Positions 44,732-53,000 of a stretch of 64,000 nt of DNA are shown in pieces. The notes beneath the pieces were generated by a model. It was not told where the DNA came from. It ran no database searches and saw nothing but the letters and a program-made list of their open reading frames with translations. A program made the position numbers and the translations under genes. Source of the DNA: AAA164-E04 sp014239995 (lineage in GTDB: Bacteria; Verrucomicrobiota; Verrucomicrobiia; Limisphaerales; AAA164-E04); contig JAQWLM010000069.1 in assembly GCA_029247315.1 (NCBI GenBank), positions 6,217 through 70,216 on the forward strand, written 5' to 3'. Every line of letters begins with the position of its first letter. Positions within the stretch are counted from its first letter, which is position 1.

Positions 44732-46324
44732 CTAATTACTGTTAGCGGTGTCCTCCTGGAGCCACGACTGGATGGCATGCGTCATGTTCTCGGGGTTTTC
44801 CTTGATCAACCGATTCATGGCTTCAATGCGTTCATCGGGTGGCATGGGTTCATGGATTGAAAAATTGGAATGCCCACGCCCACCTCCATTGCCACCACGG
44901 CCCCCCATGAAATCGTCCATGGAATCCAGTGGAACACCAATGGGAATGGTCTCCACCGGGGTTTTCTTAAAGGTCCGCACAAAGACCCAGAGAACCCCCA
45001 GGGTCAGAAGCAGGAGCCCGATCTGCTTGCCAAGTGTCACCCACTCACTGTGATTTCTCCAAACACTGAAACTCGGCTTCTCCTGAAGGGCCAACGGTTG
45101 CTGAAGACTACCGTCCGCATGAAATTCAATTTCTTCTACCGTGAGGTTCTCCACACTGTTGGTGATGCCCAAGGCACGACTGACGATACGTTCGATGCTT
45201 TGGAGTTCCTCCGGAGTCCTGCTGATGGAAACCTTTTCTGCATCTTTCTTCATGGCCACGAAGACAGCCGCGGTGATGCGCTTCAACCCTCCGGCAATCT
45301 GGACAAAGTCGTTGGTTTGAGATCCAACGGCGAACTCGTTGTCCTTGGTGGTACGATCCATCGTTTTTCCACTGGCAAGACTGGGGGGGTTATTGGTGCT
45401 CACAAGGGAAGGGGCCTGGGTGATGGTGGTTTCCGTGATCTCGGAGGTGGTACGTGGCACGGTTTCCGGGTCGTAAATGATATCCGAACGCGTGATGGTT
45501 TCCCGGTTGATCTCCGCAGATACCCGCACGATGGCCTGACCAGGCCCAAGCACCCTGGTGAGCATGTCCTCTGCCTTGCGCGAGAGGTAGGACTCCAGCT
45601 GCTGACGGGATTCCAGTTGGCGATCAGAGAGAAATGTCAAGGTATCGTCCCCGGGCTCATCACTCAACAATTGTCCCCTCGAATCCGTGACCGAAACCCG
45701 GTCAGGCACCAATCCCTCAACCGCACTTGAAACGAGAAACTGAATGGCCCGCACCTGTTCTTTGGGAATTTGATTCATCCCCATGATCTCAAGGAACACT
45801 GAAGAAGAGGCCTGGGACTGATTGTCGACAAAGAGCCTGCTCTCGGGCATGACCACCATGACATGCGCAGCCTCAACACCAGCCATCTGGGTGATGGTTT
45901 TTGAAAGTTCGCCCTGGATGGCACGGGTGTGATTGACCCGTTGTTGCATGTTACTTAAACCAAAAGAAGGGCGATCAAAAATTTCTAATCCGACCTTATC
46001 CCCCTTATTGGGCAATCCTTTGCCTGCAAGATAGATGCGTGCATCGTGAACCTGATCGGAAGGTACCAGTATGGAGTTGCCACGTGCACCCACTTTATGG
46101 GAAATGGTTGCCGAGTCCAACTGGTTACGAATGGTATCCAGTTCCTTGAGTGAAAGGTTGCCGTAAAGCAGGGCGTACTGTGTCTGCCCAGACCAGTAGG
46201 CAATACCCATCAATCCGGCGAAAATACCAATACCGGCGGCGGAAACAATGATGCGCTGGTTCAGACCAAGCTGTTTCCAGATGTCGATCAGTTGATCCCT
46301 AAGCTGTATGAGTTGCTGTAGCAT
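44732..46324 (-). CDS. fliF: FliF, MS-ring protein
   Basis: 530 residues. Transmembrane helices at about 25-45 and 440-460 flank the periplasmic ring-building motifs (the YscJ/FliF domain, 'ATISHKVGARGNSILVPSDQ', and 'VNHTRAIQGELSKTITQMAG'). The C-terminal cytoplasmic tail (470-530) contains a Gly-rich stretch and the FliG-binding end ('MNRLIKENPENMTHAIQSWL'). It is the base on which the flagellum forms. Confidence 0.96.
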   Translation of the reverse strand: MLQQLIQLRDQLIDIWKQLGLNQRIIVSAAGIGIFAGLMGIAYWSGQTQYALLYGNLSLKELDTIRNQLDSATISHKVGARGNSILVPSDQVHDARIYLAGKGLPNKGDKVGLEIFDRPSFGLSNMQQRVNHTRAIQGELSKTITQMAGVEAAHVMVVMPESRLFVDNQSQASSSVFLEIMGMNQIPKEQVRAIQFLVSSAVEGLVPDRVSVTDSRGQLLSDEPGDDTLTFLSDRQLESRQQLESYLSRKAEDMLTRVLGPGQAIVRVSAEINRETITRSDIIYDPETVPRTTSEITETTITQAPSLVSTNNPPSLASGKTMDRTTKDNEFAVGSQTNDFVQIAGGLKRITAAVFVAMKKDAEKVSISRTPEELQSIERIVSRALGITNSVENLTVEEIEFHADGSLQQPLALQEKPSFSVWRNHSEWVTLGKQIGLLLLTLGVLWVFVRTFKKTPVETIPIGVPLDSMDDFMGGRGGNGGGRGHSNFSIHEPMPPDERIEAMNRLIKENPENMTHAIQSWLQEDTANSN

Positions 46325-46342
46325 GGTGTGTCACCCTGTCCC

Positions 46343-46750
46343 TTAAACCTGCATCCGCATGAGTTCCTGATAGGATTCCAGAAGCTTGTTGCGTACTTCG
46401 ACCATCAATTGAAACGAAACACTTGCCTCTTCAGCCGCAATTACGGCTTGGTGCAAGGGCACTCCCTCACCAGCGAGCACACCCTGAACCGCCTGTCCTG
46501 CCTGGGCGCTCTTCACCGATACATCCTGAGCAAGTTGCTGCAGCATGTTGGCAAAGCCTGTTCCAGCCGAGCCGGTCGCCACGGTATCAAAACTACCGAT
46601 GGCACTTTGTGCCTCTTGGAATTTCCCGGCCTGTTCCAGGAAAGCCTCAGGCAGGAAGCTGTTGGGGTTGTCAGCCTGCTTTTGTGCAGCCTGGTTGGCG
46701 ATATTCATGGCGGATTCCATGAATCCACTGGCCTGTGTGATCGGTTCCAA
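46343..46750 (-). CDS. fliE: FliE, rod-MS ring adaptor
   Basis: Up to 135 residues with the C-terminal FliE helix ('PLHQAVIAAEEASVSFQLMV', then 'EVRNKLLESYQELMRMQV'). The start may be TTG at 46750 (AGAAGGG about 12 bases upstream) or ATG at 46720 or 46708. The N-terminal part is Ala/Gln-rich. Placed after flgBC, as usual. Confidence 0.93.
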   Translation of the reverse strand: MEPITQASGFMESAMNIANQAAQKQADNPNSFLPEAFLEQAGKFQEAQSAIGSFDTVATGSAGTGFANMLQQLAQDVSVKSAQAGQAVQGVLAGEGVPLHQAVIAAEEASVSFQLMVEVRNKLLESYQELMRMQV

Positions 46751-46779
46751 AATCAGTATACCCTTCTATGCCTGATGAA

Positions 46780-47223
46780 TCAGGAGCGGCCAATATTCAG
46801 GGTTTGAACGGCCATGCTTCGTGCGAACTTGATAGAGGAAAGATTTGCCTCATAGGCGCGTGACGCCTGGATCATATCCACCATTTCCTTATGGATGTTC
46901 ACGTTGGGGAGTTGCACGTTACCATCGTCATCTGCGTCCGGGTGGCTGGGGTCATGAATGGTAACGCCAGGTGTTTCGTCCGTCTCAATGCCCCCTACCT
47001 TGACCATCATGGGTGCATCGGACTGCGAGCCTTCCTTGTTCAGCGACTCGTGGAGAAAGGATTCAAACACCACTTCTTTACGCTGGTATGGCCCTCCTTC
47101 CTCGGTCCTGGTCACATTGGCGTTGGCAATGTTCTGAGAAATGATTTCGAGCTTCATCCGCTCCGCATTCAAGGCGGAAACGGCGGTGTCAGCTCCTGGC
47201 ATGATGCGTATCATATTATTCAT
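46780..47223 (-). CDS. flgC: FlgC, proximal rod protein
   Basis: 147 residues with the rod N-terminus ('SALNAERMKLEIISQNIANA', then 'NVTRTEEGGPYQRKEVVF') and the C-terminus ('NIHKEMVDMIQASRAYEANL'). Length fits FlgC exactly. It lies 23 bases after flgB. Confidence 0.96.
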   Translation of the reverse strand: MNNMIRIMPGADTAVSALNAERMKLEIISQNIANANVTRTEEGGPYQRKEVVFESFLHESLNKEGSQSDAPMMVKVGGIETDETPGVTIHDPSHPDADDDGNVQLPNVNIHKEMVDMIQASRAYEANLSSIKFARSMAVQTLNIGRS

Positions 47224-47246
47224 ATTAAATCTTTAGGGTAAATTGT

Positions 47247-47630
47247 TTACGAAGGTCTACCGGTAATCGCAAGTCGCAGCTTGGAGAGGGTGCCCGTCAC
47301 AATCTTGACCTCCAGATGGTGGGCAATTTGATTTTCACTGAGGTGGAGAATTTCCTTTTCAAGATCCACTGTGTTTCCAGTTTCATCACGCTCGGTAGCA
47401 TCACTGTCGACCTCAATACCGGGAGCAAGTTGTTTCAGTGCTTCAGTACCTCCACCATTGAGTGCCTTGGCAAATGCATCCTTGAAGTCATTTGCGACGT
47501 CTATCCGCTTGTAGCCCGGCGTCTGGACGTTACCGATGTTGCTGGCGATGGCCTCCTGGCGTAAGGTCGTTGCGTCCATCATTTTTTTGGTCGCAATGTA
47601 GTTGGATTGATTGAATAAGCCTTCGATCAT
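47247..47630 (-). CDS. flgB: FlgB, proximal rod protein
   Basis: A 127-residue rod protein ('MMDATTLRQEAIASNIGNVQ', then 'TPGYKRIDVANDF') with the usual FlgB C-terminus rewritten as 'VKIVTGTLSKLRLAITGRP'. It is the first gene of the 22-kb operon and is preceded by a sigma-54 promoter. Confidence 0.95.
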   Translation of the reverse strand: MIEGLFNQSNYIATKKMMDATTLRQEAIASNIGNVQTPGYKRIDVANDFKDAFAKALNGGGTEALKQLAPGIEVDSDATERDETGNTVDLEKEILHLSENQIAHHLEVKIVTGTLSKLRLAITGRPS

Positions 47631-48166
47631 AACGATTTTGATTAAGTCGAAAGCCTGGAAGCAAAAGGTATGCCACTAGATGGAGAGCCTCACGCCGAGA
47701 ACGTAATTTAAGGTTTTAATATTTATGCTTTTACTTCCAGTACATCTGGTTATGGAGTTTTTATTTTATTCTATAAACGGACCACATGCGCTACCAAGCA
47801 GCACTTACCCGGGTTGGATCGATTTACTAGACGGTTCCATGGGGTAATTTTTTCCCCCCCCCACCTTGCTCATTTGAAATTGGAAAGAAGAGGCATCGTT
47901 TGCCCAGTTCCCGGCGATAAGAGAACAGGGCCAATACTGCCTTTAAGATGGGCAATTTCTGCCTAAGCGTCACGAATTTGAGGAGAACTGGAACACCTTT
48001 TATATTTTGTTTGTAAAAAAGTTAGACTCATAAGTTACCGCCATGTTGTATGGGTTTAATTTTTTTAACGTGTTACTTTGCTGTAGTTTACGATGTATTT
48101 AGATCTTAAGCCGGAAGGGCACTGCTGGAATTTGATTAAAGTGCCTGAAAAGAAAAGGAGCATGCA
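47631..48166. other. Divergent regulatory region between flgB and fliW
   Basis: About 535 bases with no gene, rich in A and T. It holds the flgB sigma-54 promoter at its left end and must hold the fliW promoter at its right. Binding sites for the NtrC-type activator should lie upstream of the -24 element, but I could not define a clear repeat. A GGGG-CCCC mini-hairpin around a T run is near 47840-47860. For fliW only its ribosome binding site (AAGGAG, 48154-48161 area) is clear. Confidence 0.55.
47660..47675 (-). promoter_or_regulatory. Sigma-54 (-24/-12) promoter of the flgB operon
   Basis: On the - strand: TGGCATACCTTTTGCT, with GG and GC exactly 10 bases apart and a near-perfect -24 half. 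The expected start of transcription is near 47649, about 19 bases before flgB. The same element type precedes flgF. Confidence 0.87.
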
Positions 48167-48622
48167 ATGGCATACCAATTGCTGAGCCCTGCCATCATGG
48201 ACGCTGTGCAAACAGAGAATAAACCTAAGAACGGGGTGGTATCAAAACAAACATTCCGATTCCCACACGGAATCATGGGGTTTGAAAACATCAAGAACTA
48301 TTGCCTCCTCGACAAAGAGGAGGATGGACCTTTCTGGTGGTTACAAATGCTTGAAGACCCTGAATTATCATTTCTCTTGATTCCCTCCCAAGTAGGTTTC
48401 CCGAACTACAAGCCCGACTTTTCCCGTGAGGATCTGGACTTGCTTAAGATCGAGAACTTGGAAAGCCTGATGTTGTTTCAGGTAGTAACCGTACATCCAG
48501 ACGGCAGAGCCACAGCCAACTTGAAGGGTCCTATCATCTTGAATAGAGACAACCAAATGGGTGCTCAATTCGTCGTCAAAAATGCCGTTGAATATGCCGT
48601 TGATGCCCCTCTGGGTGAATAA
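48167..48622 (+). CDS. fliW: FliW, flagellin-sensing assembly factor
   Basis: A 151-residue FliW ('FRFPHGIMGFENIKNYCLLD', 'PFWWLQMLEDPELSFLLIPS' and 'VVTVHPDGRATANLKGPIIL'). FliW binds free flagellin or CsrA and so adjusts CsrA's repression of flagellin translation. AAGGAG lies 7 bases before the start. The order fliW-csrA-flagellin is the known regulatory module. Confidence 0.95.
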   Translation: MAYQLLSPAIMDAVQTENKPKNGVVSKQTFRFPHGIMGFENIKNYCLLDKEEDGPFWWLQMLEDPELSFLLIPSQVGFPNYKPDFSREDLDLLKIENLESLMLFQVVTVHPDGRATANLKGPIILNRDNQMGAQFVVKNAVEYAVDAPLGE

Positions 48623-48658
48623 AAACCTGTAGCATATTTTATATAGAATAAATTGATT

Positions 48659-48889
48659 ATGTTAGTTTTATCACGCAAGACAGGAGAAAGCATCATCATT
48701 GATGGCCAAATCACAGTCCATATCCTGAAATCGGATAAGGAGACGGTGAAAATCGGGGTTGATGCGCCCAAGGACATACCCATTTTCCGCAAGGAAATCC
48801 ATGATGAGATCAGGTTCAGTAATCAGAAGGCAGCCACGGCCCCAGATACTGACCTTACAAAATTAAAAACGCCAGTCATGGCAAAGTAG
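48659..48889 (+). CDS. csrA: CsrA, RNA-binding translational regulator
   Basis: 76 residues from the ATG at 48659 (a TTG two codons earlier is less likely). 'MLVLSRKTGESIIIDGQITV' and 'VKIGVDAPKDIPIFRKEIHD' are typical. Arg44-type RNA-contact region ('DAPKDIPIFRKEI') has Pro-Ile-Phe-Arg, as in FliW-controlled CsrA proteins. The C-terminus is extended by about 15 residues, a feature linked to FliW binding. No ribosome binding site is visible upstream. Confidence 0.94.
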   Translation: MLVLSRKTGESIIIDGQITVHILKSDKETVKIGVDAPKDIPIFRKEIHDEIRFSNQKAATAPDTDLTKLKTPVMAK

Positions 48890-48971
48890 GAGAACCAGGA
48901 TACATCCTGCATGTTGTAGTTTTTTAGTCGTATAATAGTCGTTTATAAAAAAACAAGAAAGGAATCATACA
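48890..48971 (+). promoter_or_regulatory. Flagellin leader: promoter-like element and possible CsrA site
   Basis: An 82-base gap before the flagellin gene. TATAAT at 48931-48936 is a -10-like box with no good -35. It is straddled by two TAGTCGT copies (48925-48931 and 48936-48942), 11 bases apart. The ribosome binding site AAAGGA ends in a GGA (48961-48963) that could be a CsrA target. A weak CAGGA-TCCTG hairpin lies at 48896-48909. I see no convincing sigma-28 or sigma-54 element. Confidence 0.45.
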
Positions 48972-49787
48972 ATGCCATTGGTAATTAATACAAACCTCGC
49001 AGCGCAGTCGACCACGAACAACCTGAACGTCAATCAGGGGCAGCTACAAAAATCCCTGTCACGATTGAGTTCGGGATCCAGAATTACTTCCATCTCTGAC
49101 GATGCAAGTGGGACCGCCGTTTCAATGAAAATGAGCGCCCAGATTCAGCGTCATGATGCGGTGAAAGGCAACGTGGCCAACGCAACGTCCTTCACCCAGG
49201 TGCAGGATGGTTACATGCAAAACATCGCCACCGCCCTGGAGCGCATGGGTGAACTGTCACTCCTGGCCATGGACACCACCAGACAGACCAGCGATCTAGG
49301 GCTGTATGACCAAGAATACCAACAACTTAAAACCCATGTCGATGGGATGATAGATAAACAGTTTAATGGAGTAGCCCTTTTCGCCCCAGACGGTACGGAT
49401 ATGAATGTCACGGTGAATTCCGATGGTGCCACGATGACCATGGAAGCGATCGATCTCGACGCCGATATAAGAACGGTGCTTGCAGCAGGTAACTTGCTAA
49501 CCACCGGAGACGCCAATGCTGCCCTCGATCAGATCGATACAGTCACAAAAAGCCTTGCAACATCCCGTGCCCAAGTAGGTGCCTATCAGTCCAGGCTGAA
49601 CGCGATTTCAGATCAAATAACCATCGCAAGCGAAAACCTGACAGCGGCCAGGTCGCGCATACAGGATGTCGATGTGGCCAAGGAGTCGAGTGAATTCGCC
49701 AGGTATAACATCCTCGTTCAATCAGGAACAGCGATGTTGGCCCAAGCCAATCAATTGCCACAAAATGTCCTGAGACTTCTCCAGTAG
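48972..49787 (+). CDS. fliC: Flagellin (short, 271 residues)
   Basis: A minimal flagellin. The N-terminal D0/D1 ('LVINTNLAAQSTTNNLNVNQ', 'SLSRLSSGSRITSISDDASG') and C-terminal D1/D0 ('SRIQDVDVAKESSEFARYNI', 'LVQSGTAMLAQANQLPQNVL') are complete. Only a short variable middle (about 125-170) lies between them, so outer D2/D3 domains are absent. Short flagellins often carry O-linked glycans in the exposed loop. It is followed directly by the giant glycosyltransferase gene. A second flagellin gene faces it at the right edge. Confidence 0.96.
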   Translation: MPLVINTNLAAQSTTNNLNVNQGQLQKSLSRLSSGSRITSISDDASGTAVSMKMSAQIQRHDAVKGNVANATSFTQVQDGYMQNIATALERMGELSLLAMDTTRQTSDLGLYDQEYQQLKTHVDGMIDKQFNGVALFAPDGTDMNVTVNSDGATMTMEAIDLDADIRTVLAAGNLLTTGDANAALDQIDTVTKSLATSRAQVGAYQSRLNAISDQITIASENLTAARSRIQDVDVAKESSEFARYNILVQSGTAMLAQANQLPQNVLRLLQ

Positions 49788-50047
49788 GCCTGTATTTCAT
49801 CCGAAGCGTTATTCTCCCTTTTCAGGGGCCATGGAGTTGGAGTGAGGTGTTTCATTCGCACAACAATAGTTACCCTCATTGATTCAGGAGACCACAGTCA
49901 TCCTCCCCTGGCGTTGATGGTGCAAAATGTTCAAAGTAACCGCCCGTGAAACTAGAGAAAAATGGATATCGTCTTCATCCCTCAAGTCCTTGAACTCCGG
50001 ATCCTGCGTTGAAACCAACACGACACCTTTGAGACCATGTGATGTAA

Positions 50048-53000
50048 ATGGCAAAGAGAGCAAGAGGATCTTTTCGAACAAAAAATCATGCCAACCGGCC
50101 GGTAACGGCAAATGACCTTAAAGCGCAGCCAATGAGTGCCTCCATTTCCAGGGACGGAAAACACACCATCCTTCACATCATCGAGCGTCTGACCAATGGA
50201 GGCGCATCACGCGTGGCCTTGGCCCTGTCCAAGCATTCCACAAGTCAGGAATCACAATTCAACCATCGTATACTTTCGCTTCAACGCCCCACACCAGAGG
50301 GCATGCGCCTGGCAGAGAGTTATGGCTACGAGGTGGACCATGGTTGCGGCAAACCCTTTTTAAATTACCAGATACAACAGGCCGATCTCGTGCATCTGCA
50401 CTGGTGGAACTCTCCTGCCATGCGGGCGTTTATGGCCATGGACCTGGTGGAGACACGGATGCTGGTCTGGTGCCACGTTGCTGGAAAGCACGTGCCCCAG
50501 GTTATTGTTCCGGAACTCATCCAGTATGCCGACCTGACGGTGGCGACCAATCCCACGACACATGCGGAAGTTCCCGCCTTCCAAAACCTCTCTGTTGAGG
50601 AAAAAATCCAAAAAACGGCCATGATCGTGGATCCTGCCGACTTCGACCGAGTGGCCCAGGTCAAGCCCAAGGAGCATGAGACTTTTAACGTGGGATACAT
50701 TGGTACGGTGCATCGCTACAAAATGCATCCCCATTTCGTCCGAATGAGCTCTGGCGTGGACGTGCCTAAAATCCATTTCATGGTCTGCGGCTCTGGCATT
50801 GAACGCGAGCTCAGGCAGCAAACCAAACTGCTCAAGACAGAAGATCGTTTTTCCTTCCTGGGACACGTCGAAAGCATCGATTCCATTGTGGAGCAATTGG
50901 ATGTCTACGGCTACCCGCTTTGCGAGGATACCTATGCCTCAGGAGAACTCAACCTGCAGGAAATCATGCATGCAGGCATTCCCCCGGTCGTCTTCCCCTA
51001 TGGTGGCATCAAGGGCCTTGTGGTGGACCATTTTTCAGGCCTGGTTGTACAATCGGAAAAAGCTTACCAGGAGGCCATTGAATTCCTTTATCATCATCCT
51101 GAGGAGCGGAAACGCATCGGACAAAATGCCCAGACCGTCTGCCGCCAGCTTTACGGTGCCGAGAATGCAGCCCGCAAACTCAATCCGCTGTATGAAAACC
51201 TCCTTCAAAAACCCAAGCGCAAACACCATTTGAAAATGCGTGGTTCAGCTTTGCGGCTGGAGCAGGCCCACAAGCAATCTGCTGCTGCGGATTATGTCAA
51301 TTCACTTGGAGACCTGGGACGCCCCTACCGTCTCAGCCTGAGCAGCACCGATTTTCAACAAGGATTGGAGGCTGATGCATTCCTGGCGGAAATGAGCCCC
51401 CTGGCGCACATCGGTGGCGTTCTTGAGCATTTGAACCTGCATCCCAACGACCCTTGGCTACGTTTCTGGTCTGGCCTCGCCTTCCTGGGACAAGGGAATG
51501 GAGCGATGGCTTTATCGGAATTCGCCAAGGCCAAGACGGACGGATGCAAGCATCAGCGCCTGCCATGGCACGTGGCACGGGCAGCGGCACTCTGTCAGCA
51601 ATGGGATTTGGCGGAACAATACCTGGATGAATTGAAGCAAGAACAACCTGACTTTGAGGAAGCTGAACGTCTTCGGGAAAAATTGCCATGCAATGCATCC
51701 CATCCACAGGTTGCAAACTCTGCCATGCAGATGACACCCACGGCATTCATAAGGGCCGTGGAAGCCGCAATCGATCAAAACGACGGTGCAAAGGCAAAGG
51801 AATTATTTACCAAGCAGGCACCTGAGGACATGCTCGAATCCAAACATGTCCTGCAGGCACTGAAGCATGCCTTCAGCCTGGAGCAACATGCATGGGTCAT
51901 CACCGCGGCCATGGCCTCAGATGACACGATCAAGACCCATACAGAAATCCTGAAACAGGGCATTGAATCGGCATTCAAGACCCTGCAGAAAGAAGCATTC
52001 CTGAACCTGATGGAACGCGCCCTTCTGGCGGATCCCGAGAACGCCACACTGCATCGTCAAATGGCACAATGGCACATGCGTGAGGGGAATCACCTGCAGG
52101 CCGCACAATTCCTTGCACGTAGCCTGCAATCAGAACCCAATCATATCTCCACCTTGAGCCAGCTTGCAAATTGCTTTCATCAGGCCGGTGAATGGGAGTC
52201 CGAAAAACTGACACATGAAGAAATCAAACGGGTTCAGCAGGCCTCAACAGAAAGTACACGTGAGCGTGTCGTTGAGGATCATGACGTCAATAAGGAAGGA
52301 TCCTCAGTCGTCAAATCAGAGGTGACAAACGATGTCGAGGAACCATGGGTGACCGCGTTGGTATCGACCTACGCCAGTGAGCGATTTATCGAAGGATGCC
52401 TTAAAAACCTTCTGGACCAGACGCTCGGAAATCGACTTGAAATCCTGGTGATCGACAGCGCATCACCAGAGAATGAAGGTGCCATCGTCAAGCGTTTTCA
52501 GAAAAACCATGCCAATGTGCGCTACATACGCACCGAAACACGCGAAACCCTCTATGAGGCCTGGAATCGCGGCGTCCGAGAGGCTCGTGGAACATATGTG
52601 GTCAATGCCAATACAGACGATGCCCACCGAAACGATGCCTTTGAACGCCTGGCACAGGCCATGGAGAAGGAGCCCGAAACGGGGCTGGCTTATGCGGATT
52701 GCCTGTGGACATCCAAGCCCAATGATGCGTTTCCCTCCAGCCACGTAATCAAGGAAGTCCGCTACCCCGATTATCATCCGGGCTTGAGTCTTTTTTACTG
52801 CTATACCGGATGCCTTCAGTTTTGGCGCAAGTCCCGCTTGATGGAACTTGAACTGTTTGATGAGCACTGGAAGGCAGTGGGTGATTACGAGATCCTGATG
52901 CGTGCAGCAGAAGCAGGTATTCGTGTGTTGCATGTTCCAGAGCTGCTCTCCTTGTTTTTCCAGAATACCGAGGGAATCACTCAGCAATCGAACCTTTCCT

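Noticed and set aside
47912..47920. GGCGATAA on the + strand upstream of fliW
   Set aside because: The -35 position does not match TAAA and it lies about 250 bases from fliW.
48896..48909. Hairpin between csrA and flagellin as a terminator
   Set aside because: Only 5 bp of stem, and the T run is 10 bases away.
49884..50111. 75-residue open frame on the - strand, and an overlapping 62-residue one on the + strand, between flagellin and the giant GT
   Set aside because: No recognisable family; both overlap the giant GT start; coding cannot be supported.
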